Source of the DNA: Flavobacterium sp. KJJ
Lineage (GTDB): Bacteria; Bacteroidota; Bacteroidia; Flavobacteriales; Flavobacteriaceae
NCBI RefSeq assembly: GCF_000708595.2
Contig: NZ_JARP01000001.1
Location: forward strand, 992,001 to 1,056,000
Reading direction: 5' to 3'
DNA length: 64,000 nt
Shown here: piece by piece, positions 33,705 through 43,074 of the stretch
Numbering within the stretch: position 1 is the first letter of the stretch
Layout: every line of letters starts with the position of its first letter
Notes under the pieces: generated by a model
Seen by the model: only the letters and a program-made list of their open reading frames with translations
Told to the model about the DNA's origin: nothing
The model's database searches: none
Program-made: the position numbers and the translations under genes

Positions 33705-33769
33705 TTTTTTTTGCCACGAATTAAATCAATTTTCACAAATCAATTAGTTGAAATTAGTTGCAAACTTTT

Positions 33770-34513
33770 TTATTTAGTTACTAAATCACAATACCAAAAA
33801 CCAAAATCAAAAGCATCGCTGGCACTTGTATCGCAAGCAGTATCTGATGAATCTTCTGTTTTAGATCGTTCGTATTTGCGGTAAACGATTTCGCCAACTT
33901 CAAAATTTATTGGTTTAGAAAAGATTGGTCCGTCAAAAGCAAAAGTATGAAATTCGCCATTTTCACCACAAACATCAACATTTTCGGGTAAATCATTTAT
34001 AAAATCTTGATCTATAATTCGGCCAACAAAACTTTTGTCTAAATAACGTTCGTTGACGCAAACGACAATCGTTTTAAATCCTAACGAGAGAAACTCTTGA
34101 ATCAACTCTTTTGTTGGGATTTTCCAGATCGGAAAAACACCTTCAAAACCTAATTTAGCTAATTGATCTTCACGGTATTTTCGCAGATCTTCTAAAAAAA
34201 TATCACCAAAAATAGAATGTATAATTCCTTCTTTTTTTAGTTCAGACAAAGTTTGGAACATAACATCTTCGTACACTTCCATAGTGGGCATTTCCGGGAT
34301 CTGCATGATTTTTAATGGGAAACCAATACTTTTCGCCTGCGCTTCTAACAATTCAACACGAACACCGTGCATCGAAATTCGCTGGAACTGCTGGTTGACA
34401 CTCGTTACTAAATATTCAATTTTATAATCAGGATTTTGCAGTGTTTTGTACAAAGCGAGAGCTGAATCTTTTCCGCTGCTCCAGTTAAATAAGGCTTTTT
34501 TTGGTGTTGGCAC
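33770..34513 (-). CDS. Dph6-related ATP pyrophosphatase
   Basis: A 247-residue protein of the ATP-binding PP-loop group. It starts KKALFNWSSGKDSALALYKTL, with the SGGxDS-like loop as SSGKDSA. It continues with GVRVELLEAQAKSIGFPLKIMQIPEMP and IFGDIFLEDLRKYREDQLAKLGFEGVFPIW. These are the motifs of diphthine-ammonia ligase (Dph6) and relatives. Bacteria lack diphthamide, so the true substrate is unknown. It is divergent from the M1 aminopeptidase gene. Confidence 0.9.
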   Translation of the reverse strand: MPTPKKALFNWSSGKDSALALYKTLQNPDYKIEYLVTSVNQQFQRISMHGVRVELLEAQAKSIGFPLKIMQIPEMPTMEVYEDVMFQTLSELKKEGIIHSIFGDIFLEDLRKYREDQLAKLGFEGVFPIWKIPTKELIQEFLSLGFKTIVVCVNERYLDKSFVGRIIDQDFINDLPENVDVCGENGEFHTFAFDGPIFSKPINFEVGEIVYRKYERSKTEDSSDTACDTSASDAFDFGFWYCDLVTK

Positions 34514-34574
34514 GTGGTTTTAATTTTCTGTTGTAAACTTACAAATTTCATTCGATTTGTTTGTCAAACCTTTG

Positions 34575-34582
34575 TAACTTTG
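34575..34582 (+). promoter_or_regulatory. -7 promoter element for the M1 peptidase gene
   Basis: TAACTTTG matches TAnnTTTG. It lies 27 bases before the ATG at 34609. This supports that ATG over a longer in-frame reading that would start upstream of the promoter. Confidence 0.5.
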
Positions 34583-34608
34583 AATTTTTGCCTTCAAAAT
34601 TTATTTTA

Positions 34609-36669
34609 ATGAAATACATCTTTTTATTATTCACAACTTTCATTTTTGCACAGCAAACCCAATTTGTTGATTTTAAATCGGTTTCTGGACAACTGTCGTT
34701 AAATGCAAAAGAAAAATCGGTTTCTGGATCTGTCGATTATCAATTTGAAATTTTAAAACCTATTGATACTATTAAACTTGATGCTAAAAATATGGAGTTT
34801 TCTAAAGTTCAGATCAATGACAAAAATGTTGTTTTTATAAATACGGGCAAACAATTGCAGATCATTTCTAATTTTATAAAAGGAGAGAATCATTTAACTT
34901 TTGAATATGCTGTTAAACCTAAACAGGCTTTGTATTTTGTTGATATTGAAAATTCTGAAGTGCAAATCTGGACGCAGGGGCAGGGAAGATATACCAGCAA
35001 TTGGTTTCCGAGTTTTGATGATGTGAATGAAAAACTAATTTTTAATTTAGGAATTTCATATGATAAACAATATCAAGTAGTTTCAAATGGAATTCTAAAA
35101 GAAAAGAAAGAAAGTGAAAATGTATTTCATTGGCAATATGAAATGGAAAAACCAATGAGCTCGTACTTATTAATGCTTGCGATAGGGAAATACGATAAAA
35201 AAGGATTGACGGCAAAATCTAAAATTCCGTTAGAATATTATTTAGAAAATAAAGATGCAAATCGTTTTGAACCTACTTACCGCTATTCAAAACGAATTTT
35301 CGACTTTTTAGAAAAAGAAATTGGCATAAATTATCCGTGGAAAATCTACAGACAAATTCCGGTTCGGGATTTTTTATATGCCGGAATGGAAAATACAACT
35401 TCAACACTTTTAGCTACACGTTATGTAGTTGATTCTGTTGGTTTTGAAGATCGTAATTATACCAATGTCGACGCGCATGAATTAGCGCATCATTGGTTTG
35501 GAGATTTAATTACCGCCGAAAACAGTACACATCATTGGCTTCAGGAAGGTTTTGCAACGTATTATGCTGCGTTGGCAGAAAGAGCTATTTTTGGAGACGA
35601 TTTTTTTTATGCAAAACTATACGATACGGCACAACAAATAAAATTTGCTTCTAGAACAGATCCTTATCCGGTTTTGAATGCAAAAGCAAGCTCATTGACT
35701 TTTTACGAAAAAGGAGCTTGGGCACTGTTTGTACTGCATGAATCAATTGGTGATAAAGCCTTTAAAAAAGCAATAAAGAGTTATTTAAAAAAATATGCGT
35801 ATCAATCTGTAAACACTGAAAATTTCTTCGATGAAATCAAAAAAGTTTCTGATTTTGATTTAGTTCAGTTTCAGAAAACCTGGCTAGAATCTACCGCCTT
35901 TGATACGCCGACAGCAAATGTATTATTAAGCAAAAATAAAGCAGTTCAAGTTCGTTTAGAAGTAGATAAATTGAAAAAAACGCCTTTAGCAGAAAAAGAA
36001 GATTTCTTGAAGAAAACATTAGAATCAGATGTTTATCATACTGTAAAAGAGGCTGTTGTTGATCAGCTTGAAAATGAAAAGTATGATGCTAAAAAAGCAC
36101 TTTTACTTATAGCTCTGCAATCAAAAAATGTTCAGGTTCGTCAGTCAGTTGCAAGTTCTCTAACTAAAATTCCAGAAGATTTTAGAATGAATTATGAAAC
36201 TTTGCTCGATGACAAATCGTATCAAACACAAGAAATAGCTTTATATTGGCTTTGGAAAAACTTCCCAGAACATCGTACTGAATATCTTGATAAATCTAAA
36301 AACTGGATTGGTTTTAATGACTATAATCTGCGTACAATGTGGCTTTCTTTAGCTTTGTCAACAGCAGATTACAGTAATAATCCTGAGGCATTAATTTCAG
36401 AATTGATTGCATTTTCTTCTACTAAATATGAAGCTCCAACAAGACAAAATGCTCTCGAAAAATTAATTTCTTTTAAGATTATTAACGATCAGGTTCTCAG
36501 TAATTTAGTCAATTCAACTACGCATCACATGTGGCAATTTTCGAAGTTTGGAAGAGATACAATCCGACTTTTATTAAAAAATCCTGAAATGCGTGCTTCG
36601 TTTGAAAGAATTTTGCCTAATTTGAACCCCGATGAACAGTTTCAATTGAATCGATTATTAAAAGAGTAA
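34609..36669 (+). CDS. M1 family metallopeptidase
   Basis: A 686-residue secreted aminopeptidase with a signal peptide (1-14, FIFA-Q). The catalytic zinc site HELAHHW (His290, Glu291, His294) is followed by the third ligand Glu in HHWLQEGFATYYA. The substrate-binding motif appears as GMENTTS rather than GAMEN. The C-terminal part is helical, HEAT-like, and short. The protein is about 150 residues shorter than aminopeptidase N. It probably trims peptides in the periplasm or at the surface. The start is set by a -7 box upstream. Confidence 0.93.
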   Translation: MKYIFLLFTTFIFAQQTQFVDFKSVSGQLSLNAKEKSVSGSVDYQFEILKPIDTIKLDAKNMEFSKVQINDKNVVFINTGKQLQIISNFIKGENHLTFEYAVKPKQALYFVDIENSEVQIWTQGQGRYTSNWFPSFDDVNEKLIFNLGISYDKQYQVVSNGILKEKKESENVFHWQYEMEKPMSSYLLMLAIGKYDKKGLTAKSKIPLEYYLENKDANRFEPTYRYSKRIFDFLEKEIGINYPWKIYRQIPVRDFLYAGMENTTSTLLATRYVVDSVGFEDRNYTNVDAHELAHHWFGDLITAENSTHHWLQEGFATYYAALAERAIFGDDFFYAKLYDTAQQIKFASRTDPYPVLNAKASSLTFYEKGAWALFVLHESIGDKAFKKAIKSYLKKYAYQSVNTENFFDEIKKVSDFDLVQFQKTWLESTAFDTPTANVLLSKNKAVQVRLEVDKLKKTPLAEKEDFLKKTLESDVYHTVKEAVVDQLENEKYDAKKALLLIALQSKNVQVRQSVASSLTKIPEDFRMNYETLLDDKSYQTQEIALYWLWKNFPEHRTEYLDKSKNWIGFNDYNLRTMWLSLALSTADYSNNPEALISELIAFSSTKYEAPTRQNALEKLISFKIINDQVLSNLVNSTTHHMWQFSKFGRDTIRLLLKNPEMRASFERILPNLNPDEQFQLNRLLKE

Positions 36670-36779
36670 AAGATTAAGAAACAAGCAAGATTAAAGATTA
36701 ACATCAGAGAAAATATTTAATATTGCTTCTTAGATCTTTTTTCTTTTAAAAAATCCAAAAACAAAAACCTACAATAAAT

Positions 36780-37679
36780 ATGAGAGCATTGGTTATTTCT
36801 GGTGGAGGAAGTAAGGGAGCATTTGCCGGTGGCGTGGCGCAGTATCTAATTGAAGAAAAAAATCACGAATACGATTTGTTTTTAGGAACTTCGACAGGAA
36901 GTTTGCTTATTCCGCATTTGGCCCTGGGTCATATCAAAAAAATCCACTCTGTTTATACCAATGTTACCATGGCAAGTATTTTTAATATTTGTCCGTTTGT
37001 GGTTAAAAACAAGGACGGTGTTGATATTGTAACCATTAATCACTTCAATGTAATACGTCAGTTTTTTAAAGGAAAAAGAACCTTTGGAGAAAGCAAGGGA
37101 TTGAAGAAATATATCAAGAATAATTTTTCGCTTTCAGATTTTAATAAATTGAAAAAACTGAATAATGATGTTGTCATTACAGTAACCAATTTTACCAAAA
37201 ATGAATCAGAATATAAATCGGTAAAAGATTGTACGTACGAAGAATTTTGTGATTGGTCTTGGATTTCGAGTAATTACGTTCCTTTTATGAGTTTGGTCGA
37301 AAAAGACAATTTTGAATACGGTGATGGCGGGTTTTCAAGTTTGGTTCCTATTCGTGAAGCAATCAATCGCGGTGCCACAGAAATAGATGTTATTATATTA
37401 GAAACCGAAGTTAATATGGACAAAATGGTAATTGGCAAAAATCCATTTTCGCTAATGATCGATTTGTTCCGAATTGCACTAGATCAAGTCGAAAAACACG
37501 ATATTGCTATAGGAAAACTTATGGCAAACAATAAGAATGTAAAACTTAACTTATACTATACTCCCACAAAACTTACCGATAACGCACTCATTTTTAATAA
37601 AGAAGTAATGAAAGAATGGTGGGAACAAGGTTATGAATATGCTCAGAATAAGTCTGAAGTTATGAGTGATAATAGATAA
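36780..37679 (+). CDS. Patatin-like phospholipase
   Basis: A 299-residue protein. The oxyanion loop is SGGGSKGAFAGG (residues 7-18). The nucleophile Ser38 lies in GTSTG, and the catalytic Asp182 in YGDGGFSSLVP. These are the marks of patatin phospholipase/acyl hydrolases. There is no signal peptide, so it probably acts in the cytoplasm or at the inner membrane. A small HAD-like gene follows after 14 bp, suggesting a shared transcript. Confidence 0.93.
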   Translation: MRALVISGGGSKGAFAGGVAQYLIEEKNHEYDLFLGTSTGSLLIPHLALGHIKKIHSVYTNVTMASIFNICPFVVKNKDGVDIVTINHFNVIRQFFKGKRTFGESKGLKKYIKNNFSLSDFNKLKKLNNDVVITVTNFTKNESEYKSVKDCTYEEFCDWSWISSNYVPFMSLVEKDNFEYGDGGFSSLVPIREAINRGATEIDVIILETEVNMDKMVIGKNPFSLMIDLFRIALDQVEKHDIAIGKLMANNKNVKLNLYYTPTKLTDNALIFNKEVMKEWWEQGYEYAQNKSEVMSDNR

Positions 37680-37693
37680 ATTTTAGATTTGTA

Positions 37694-38128
37694 ATGAAAA
37701 TATCTTTTGATTTAGATGATACTTTAATTGCTAAAAATAAATTTAGATTAGAAAGGTCAAATTTATTTCAAAAGCTTTTTGGAATTGAAAATATAAGAGA
37801 AGGAACAGTCAATTTATTTAAAGAATTAAAGAGTCAAAAGCATCAAATTTATATTTACACTACATCGTACAGAAGTAAATTAAGAATAAAATGTATGTTT
37901 TATTCTTATGGTTTTTCTGTTGATTATATTATAAATCAACAGAAACACCTAAGTAAAATCAAAAAAGAAAATTTTTGTTGTTCAAAATTTCCTCCAATGT
38001 TTAATATTGATATTCATATTGATGATTCCTTAGGAGTTGAATTAGAAGGTCAAAAATATGGATTTAGAACAATTGTGATTTCTGAAACAGATGAAAATTG
38101 GACTCAAACTATTTTGAATAAAATCTAA
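37694..38128 (+). CDS. Small HAD-like hydrolase
   Basis: A 144-residue protein. The N-terminal motif ISFDLDDTLIAKN (Asp6 nucleophile, Asp8) and the strand YIYTTSYRS (motif II Thr or Ser) fit the haloacid dehalogenase phosphatase fold. The late acidic pair IDIHIDDSLG fits motif IV. A full cap domain is missing, and the protein is short for the family. The substrate is unknown. It lies 14 bp after the patatin gene. Confidence 0.82.
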   Translation: MKISFDLDDTLIAKNKFRLERSNLFQKLFGIENIREGTVNLFKELKSQKHQIYIYTTSYRSKLRIKCMFYSYGFSVDYIINQQKHLSKIKKENFCCSKFPPMFNIDIHIDDSLGVELEGQKYGFRTIVISETDENWTQTILNKI

Positions 38129-38137
38129 AGGCAGTAT

Positions 38138-38659
38138 TTACCACAATTCTGAAACTTCATTCTTGATATATCCTAATGCAGCATTACTTGGCGACTGCTT
38201 CTCTAATAAATCGTTTAAAATCTTTTCACGCAATTTATCAGCGCTGTCTACGCGATCGCTCATTGCGGCTTTGCGTATGATTTGTATGGTTGAGTTTTTA
38301 GCCGTTGTAATGATTGTCCAGCATTCATCAGACATATAAATTTGCTGTGTTAAATTGTGTTCAAATTCCTGTTCAATTTGGTCGATTACAAAGTTTTCAT
38401 AATCGTGCTTTTCAGGTGAAATAGGCGAAATTCTAATTAATAATTTAGTCAAATTAATGCGCTCTAAATATAAAGTCATACGTTCATAAGCCTGTAAACG
38501 TATTGGCAAAGATTGTTTCTGATATTCTCTGCTCAATAAAAAAGTACGTTTCTTATCATTGTTTTTAATGTGCAATTCAAAAAAACTGTACGCTACAAAT
38601 CCAGTAACGATAGCTGGTAAAGTATAACTTGCTAATTCTATAATTCTTGTAAAATCCAT
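38138..38659 (-). CDS. Membrane-anchored protein of unknown function (DUF7935-like)
   Basis: A 173-residue protein. One N-terminal membrane helix (about 5-24, IIELASYTLPAIVTGFVAYSFF) is followed by a long helical soluble part. It resembles a Bacteroidota family I recall as DUF7935. I chose the ATG at 38659 because a -7 box (TATTTTTG, 38684-38677) lies just upstream. The other ATG at 38668 would leave a leader of only a few bases. The gene converges on the HAD gene, 9 bp away. Confidence 0.75.
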   Translation of the reverse strand: MDFTRIIELASYTLPAIVTGFVAYSFFELHIKNNDKKRTFLLSREYQKQSLPIRLQAYERMTLYLERINLTKLLIRISPISPEKHDYENFVIDQIEQEFEHNLTQQIYMSDECWTIITTAKNSTIQIIRKAAMSDRVDSADKLREKILNDLLEKQSPSNAALGYIKNEVSELW

Positions 38660-38717
38660 TTGGTTCAATTTTTCAACAAAAATATACTTTTTGATGAGAA
38701 ATCCACTTTAAATTTTA

Positions 38718-38748
38718 TTGTAATAAATAAAATGGAAGGCTACTTTTG
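38718..38748 (+). promoter_or_regulatory. Promoter for the TSUP transporter gene
   Basis: TTG at 38718-38720, 20 bases, then TACTTTTG at 38741-38748, a full match. Transcription would start near 38754, so the ATG at 38785 is the start. An in-frame TTG inside this promoter is excluded. Confidence 0.6.
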
Positions 38749-38784
38749 TACGGAGTTTTCAAAATCTCTAGAAACCCAATTTTA

Positions 38785-39552
38785 ATGGAATCATATATTA
38801 TAATTTTACTTTGTTTAGCGGCTTTTGCCGCAGGATTTATTGATGCAATTGTTGGTGGCGGAGGCTTGATCCAGACTCCAATGGGATTAATTTTGTTGCC
38901 TAATTTACCAGTTTCAACAGTTATTGGTAGCTTAAAAATTCCAGCTTTTACCGGAACAGCTTTTGCTGCTTTTCAATATTTGAAAAAAGTGGTAATTCAA
39001 TGGAAATTGCTTTTGATTATGATGTGCTTAGCAGTTCCATCTGCATTTTTAGGTTCTACTATTTTAACAATGGTAAGCAATGATTTTATGAAACCGCTTT
39101 TACTTGTTGTTTTGTCATTATTGTTTATTTATACCTACGCAAAGAAAAACTTTGGTCAGCATGTTGCTAAAGATCATTCGCCTGCCAAACAGATAATTTA
39201 TGCTGTTGTCATCAGTATTATTGTTGGTTTTTATGACGGATTTATTGGTCCCGGAACCGGTAGTTTTTTTGTAGTTGCTTTTATTGCATTTTTAGGATTT
39301 GATTTTTTGCACGCTTCTGCAAATGCGAAAATGGTAAATCTGGCAACGAATTTTGGTTCGATTTGCCTTTTTATGATTAAAGGAAAAATAATTTGGGCAA
39401 TCGCAATTCCGATGGCAGTAAGCAACGGATTGGGAGGCTGGCTTGGCGCAAAATTAGCGATCAATAAAGGAAATGGTTTTATTCGAATTTTCTTTTTGGT
39501 TGTGGTAATCGGAACACTGATTCGATTTGCTTATGATGTGTTTTTTAAGTAG
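38785..39552 (+). CDS. TauE/SafE (TSUP) family anion transporter
   Basis: A 255-residue membrane protein with seven to eight helices. The family repeat is seen twice: FIDAIVGGGGLIQTPMGLIL near the start, and GFYDGFIGPGTGSFFVVAFIAFLGFDFLHASANAKMVNLATN in the second half. TSUP proteins move sulfite, sulfonates or other small organic anions across the inner membrane. The substrate is unknown here. It stands alone with its own promoter. Confidence 0.92.
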   Translation: MESYIIILLCLAAFAAGFIDAIVGGGGLIQTPMGLILLPNLPVSTVIGSLKIPAFTGTAFAAFQYLKKVVIQWKLLLIMMCLAVPSAFLGSTILTMVSNDFMKPLLLVVLSLLFIYTYAKKNFGQHVAKDHSPAKQIIYAVVISIIVGFYDGFIGPGTGSFFVVAFIAFLGFDFLHASANAKMVNLATNFGSICLFMIKGKIIWAIAIPMAVSNGLGGWLGAKLAINKGNGFIRIFFLVVVIGTLIRFAYDVFFK

Positions 39553-39644
39553 AATTGTAGGTTCTAAGATATTTTTAAACCTTCTAAAATGGATTGATAT
39601 TTAAAAAAAATCAGCATCTCAGAAACTTTGCAAAAATTATTTGT

Positions 39645-39712
39645 TTACTAGCCCCGATAGAGGCGGTATCCTCGTAATGAAATGAAGAGATATAGCCGAA
39701 AGCGGGAAACCA
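39645..39712. repeat. Structured intergenic element (GCCCCGATAG type)
   Basis: The element runs from ACTAGCCCCGATAG to AGCCGAAAGCGGGAAA. CCCG near 39654 pairs with CGGG near 39703. Inside, GGC..TAT..CTC pairs with GAG..ATA..GCC around a loop. From memory, variants of this sequence are scattered in Flavobacterium intergenic regions. The gap holds no gene. Short low-complexity runs (AGCATCTCAGAAACTTTG and the like) flank it. Confidence 0.55.
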
Positions 39713-39810
39713 TGCTCAATAAAATGCCTGTTGTTTGGCTTCATCAAAAAAGAAAAATCTTAGCAACTCAGAACCTTAGAAACTTAGTAGCTTATTAAAT
39801 GTATAATTCT

Positions 39811-39818
39811 TATTTTTG
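39811..39818 (+). promoter_or_regulatory. -7 promoter element for the helicase gene
   Basis: TATTTTTG matches TAnnTTTG, 21 bases before the ATG at 39839. Confidence 0.5.
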
Positions 39819-39838
39819 CATAAAAGGAGAAAAATTTC

Positions 39839-42175
39839 ATGCGTAAATATATTGACCAGCTGAATGAAGCACAACGTGAACCCGTTCTACAAAAAGATGG
39901 GCCAATGATTATTATTGCTGGTGCGGGTTCAGGAAAAACTCGAGTTTTGACTATCAGGATTGCTTATTTGATGGCGCAAGGCGTTGATGCTTTCAACATT
40001 TTATCGCTAACATTTACGAACAAGGCAGCTCGTGAAATGAAGCATAGAATTTCGGATATTGTGGGAGCCACTGAAGCAAAAAATCTTTGGATGGGAACTT
40101 TTCACTCGATTTTTGCTCGTATTCTGCGTTCAGAATCGGATCATTTAGGGTATCCTTCTAATTTTACTATTTATGACTCTCAGGATTCAGCTAGGTTAAT
40201 TTCTTCTATTATAAAGGAAATGCAGCTGGATCGCGATATTTATAAACCAAAACAGATCTTAGGGCGAATTTCGAGCTATAAAAATAGTTTGATTACTGTG
40301 AAAGCCTATTTTAATAATCCAGAATTGGTCGAAGCTGATGCAATGGCAAAAAGACCGAGATTGGGCGATATTTATCAGCAATATGTAGAACGTTGCTTTA
40401 AGGCAGGAGCTATGGATTTTGACGATTTATTGTTGAAAACCAATGAATTGCTGACTCGTTTTCCGGAAGTTTTAGCAAAGTATCAAAACCGATTCCGTTA
40501 TATTTTGGTTGATGAGTACCAAGATACAAATCACTCTCAATATTTGATTGTTAGAGCTTTGTCAGATAAATTTCAGAATATTTGTGTGGTTGGTGATGAT
40601 GCGCAGAGTATTTATGCTTTCCGTGGAGCGAATATCAATAATATTTTGAATTTCCAAAAGGATTACGAAGGCGTTAAAATGTTTCGATTAGAGCAAAATT
40701 ACCGCTCGACTCGAAATATCGTAGAAGCGGCAAATACAATCATTGATCATAATAAAACCAAACTTGATAAAATTGTTTGGACAGCAAATGATTTTGGACC
40801 AAAGATAAAAGTGCACCGTAGTTTAACAGATGCAGAGGAAGGACGTTTTGTTGCGAGTACAATTTTTGAACAAAAAATGATGAACCAATTGCATAATGGT
40901 TCGTTTGCAATTTTGTATCGTACTAATGCACAGTCGCGTGCAATGGAAGATGCGTTGAGAAAGCGCGATATTCCGTATCGAATTTATGGTGGGTTATCTT
41001 TCTACCAACGTAAAGAAATTAAAGATGTTTTGTGTTATTTACGTTTGGTAATTAACCCTAAAGACGAAGAAGCTTTGATTCGTGTGATCAATTATCCGGC
41101 ACGTGGAATTGGAGATACAACTGTTGAAAAACTTACCATTGCTGCCAATCATTACAAGCGTTCTATTTGGGAAGTAATGGTGAATATTGATAAAATCGAC
41201 TTAAAACTGAATTCTGGAACCAAACAAAAACTGAATGATTTTGTGACCATGATACAGAGTTTTCAAGTTATTAATCAAAATCAGGATGCTTTTTACATTA
41301 CGGATTATGTTGCGAAAAAAACCGGATTAGTTCAGGAATTAAAGAAAGATGCTACTCCAGAAGGAATGGCCAAAATTCAGAATATAGAAGAGCTTTTAAA
41401 CGGTATAAAAGATTTTACTGAAGGACAAAAAGAAATTGACGGTGCAAGAGGAGCTTTATCTGAATTTATGGAAGATGTAGCGCTTGCAACAGATTTAGAC
41501 AAAGATACTTCTGATGAAGATCGTGTGGCGCTAATGACAATTCACTTAGCAAAAGGATTAGAGTTTCCTCATGTTTTTGTGGTTGGAATGGAAGAAGATT
41601 TGTTTCCGAGTGCGATGAGTATGAGCACCCGAAGTGAATTGGAAGAAGAACGTCGTTTGTTTTATGTAGCTTTAACACGTGCGGAGCATCAGGCCTATTT
41701 AACGTATGCACAGTCGCGATACCGTTGGGGGAAATTAACTGACAGTGAACCATCACGTTTTATTGAAGAAATTGATGGGCAATACCTAGAATATTTAACG
41801 CCAGCAGAAAGTAATTACCGTTTTAAACCAATGATTGATGGGGATATTTTTGGTGATGTCGACAAATCAAAATTACGTTTAGCGAAGCCAGTAGGAGGAA
41901 CACCGCCTAAATATATTACTGATAATGAACCTAAACCTGATTTAAATATTCGTAAATTAAAACCAGTTGCAGGAAATAATCCAAATAGCAGTGCTTCAAA
42001 TTTATTTGACAGCAAATTAACGGTTGGAAACGTTGTCATGCACGAACGTTTTGGAAAAGGAGAAGTTGTTAATTTAGAAGGAGTTGGAGCTGATAAAAAA
42101 GCCGAAATCAAATTTGAAGTAGGCGGAATTAAGAAATTGTTGCTTCGATTTGCTAAGTTGGATGTAATAGGTTAA
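39839..42175 (+). CDS. UvrD/PcrA-type ATP-dependent DNA helicase
   Basis: A 778-residue superfamily 1A helicase. Walker A is IIIAGAGSGKTRVLTIR (about 25-41). Then come LSLTFTNKAAREMK, the DEYQDTN Walker B region, VVGDDAQSIYAFRGA and EQNYRSTRNI. Near the C-terminus are MTIHLAKGLEFPHVFVVG and RRLFYVALTRAEHQAYL. A last small beta domain (about 720-778, GNVVMHERFGKGEVVNLEG) resembles the Tudor-like tail of PcrA. It unwinds DNA in repair and replication restart. Confidence 0.96.
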   Translation: MRKYIDQLNEAQREPVLQKDGPMIIIAGAGSGKTRVLTIRIAYLMAQGVDAFNILSLTFTNKAAREMKHRISDIVGATEAKNLWMGTFHSIFARILRSESDHLGYPSNFTIYDSQDSARLISSIIKEMQLDRDIYKPKQILGRISSYKNSLITVKAYFNNPELVEADAMAKRPRLGDIYQQYVERCFKAGAMDFDDLLLKTNELLTRFPEVLAKYQNRFRYILVDEYQDTNHSQYLIVRALSDKFQNICVVGDDAQSIYAFRGANINNILNFQKDYEGVKMFRLEQNYRSTRNIVEAANTIIDHNKTKLDKIVWTANDFGPKIKVHRSLTDAEEGRFVASTIFEQKMMNQLHNGSFAILYRTNAQSRAMEDALRKRDIPYRIYGGLSFYQRKEIKDVLCYLRLVINPKDEEALIRVINYPARGIGDTTVEKLTIAANHYKRSIWEVMVNIDKIDLKLNSGTKQKLNDFVTMIQSFQVINQNQDAFYITDYVAKKTGLVQELKKDATPEGMAKIQNIEELLNGIKDFTEGQKEIDGARGALSEFMEDVALATDLDKDTSDEDRVALMTIHLAKGLEFPHVFVVGMEEDLFPSAMSMSTRSELEEERRLFYVALTRAEHQAYLTYAQSRYRWGKLTDSEPSRFIEEIDGQYLEYLTPAESNYRFKPMIDGDIFGDVDKSKLRLAKPVGGTPPKYITDNEPKPDLNIRKLKPVAGNNPNSSASNLFDSKLTVGNVVMHERFGKGEVVNLEGVGADKKAEIKFEVGGIKKLLLRFAKLDVIG

Positions 42176-42180
42176 AAAAA

Positions 42181-42244
42181 GTTTCAGGTTTCAGGTTTCA
42201 AGTTTAGAATTGAAACCCGAAACCTGAAACCTGAAACCTGAAAC
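42181..42244. repeat. Palindromic heptamer repeat
   Basis: GTTTCAGGTTTCAGGTTTCAAG on the left is matched by CCCGAAACCTGAAACCTGAAAC on the right. Together they could form a hairpin of about 25 bp with a 7-base loop and one 2-base mismatch. It lies between the helicase gene stop and the next ATG and could end transcription. The same heptamers occur at 28706, 45457 and 49195. Confidence 0.85.
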
Positions 42245-42265
42245 AAATTAAAACGTAAAAGAAAA

Positions 42266-42886
42266 ATGGCTGAGTTCATAAAAATATATCCAGATAAACC
42301 TAGTGAAGCTGCAATTGCAAAAGTCGTAAAAGTGCTTCAAAATGGAGGTTTAGTAATTTATCCAACTGACACCGTATACGGTTTAGGCTGTGATATCACC
42401 AATTCACGTGCTTTAGAAAAAATAGCTAAAATTAAAGGTGTAAAACTAGAGAAAGCGAATTTCTCCTTTATTTGCCACGATTTAAGTAATCTTTCTGATT
42501 ATGTAAGACAGATTGATACTGCTACTTTCAAAATTTTGAAAAGAGCTTTGCCAGGACCGTACACTTTTATTTTACCGGGAAATAATAATTTGCCAAAAGA
42601 ATTTAAAAAGAAAACCACAGTCGGAATTCGTGTTCCAGATAATAATATTGTTTTAGAAATTGTTCGTCAGTTAGGAAACCCGATCGTTTCGACTTCGATT
42701 CGGGATGAAGATGATGTAATCGAATATACTACAGATCCAGAACTGATTTTTGAGAAATGGCAAAACCTTGTGGATCTTGTTATTGATGGAGGTTATGGAG
42801 ATAACGTTGGTTCTACAATTATAGATTTATCAGAAAATGAACCAGTAATTGTGAGAGAAGGTAAAGGCGATATAGATATTTTGTAA
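42266..42886 (+). CDS. Sua5/YciO/YrdC family protein (L-threonylcarbamoyladenylate synthase type)
   Basis: A 206-residue protein with the YrdC fold: GGLVIYPTDTVYGLGCDI (about 28-45), then KGVKLEKANFSFICHDLSNLSDY. PGPYTFILPGNNNLPKEF and KKTTVGIRVPDNNI follow. These enzymes make threonylcarbamoyl-AMP from threonine, bicarbonate and ATP for tRNA t6A. It is closer to the YciO branch by length, so the tRNA role is likely but not certain. TsaE, another t6A enzyme, is encoded elsewhere in the window. Confidence 0.9.
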   Translation: MAEFIKIYPDKPSEAAIAKVVKVLQNGGLVIYPTDTVYGLGCDITNSRALEKIAKIKGVKLEKANFSFICHDLSNLSDYVRQIDTATFKILKRALPGPYTFILPGNNNLPKEFKKKTTVGIRVPDNNIVLEIVRQLGNPIVSTSIRDEDDVIEYTTDPELIFEKWQNLVDLVIDGGYGDNVGSTIIDLSENEPVIVREGKGDIDIL

Positions 42887-43020
42887 AAAAATACTGAAAT
42901 AGTATAATTATTTAAAATAAATAAGTAACTTTAATATTAGTTAAAATTTAGTTAGTTGATTAAAAATAATGCTATTCTTGATTTATATTTAATTGGTTAT
43001 TAAAAGAATTAAGGATACAT

Positions 43021-43047
43021 AAAAGCAGGTCATTAGACCTGCTTTTT
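43021..43047. terminator. Bidirectional terminator
   Basis: AAAAGCAGGTC, loop ATTA, GACCTGCTTTT: an 11-bp perfect stem. It lies between the rightward YciO-type gene and the leftward OmpA-like gene. Confidence 0.9.
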
Positions 43048-43074
43048 CTGTTTTATAGATATGTAAAAACGAGA

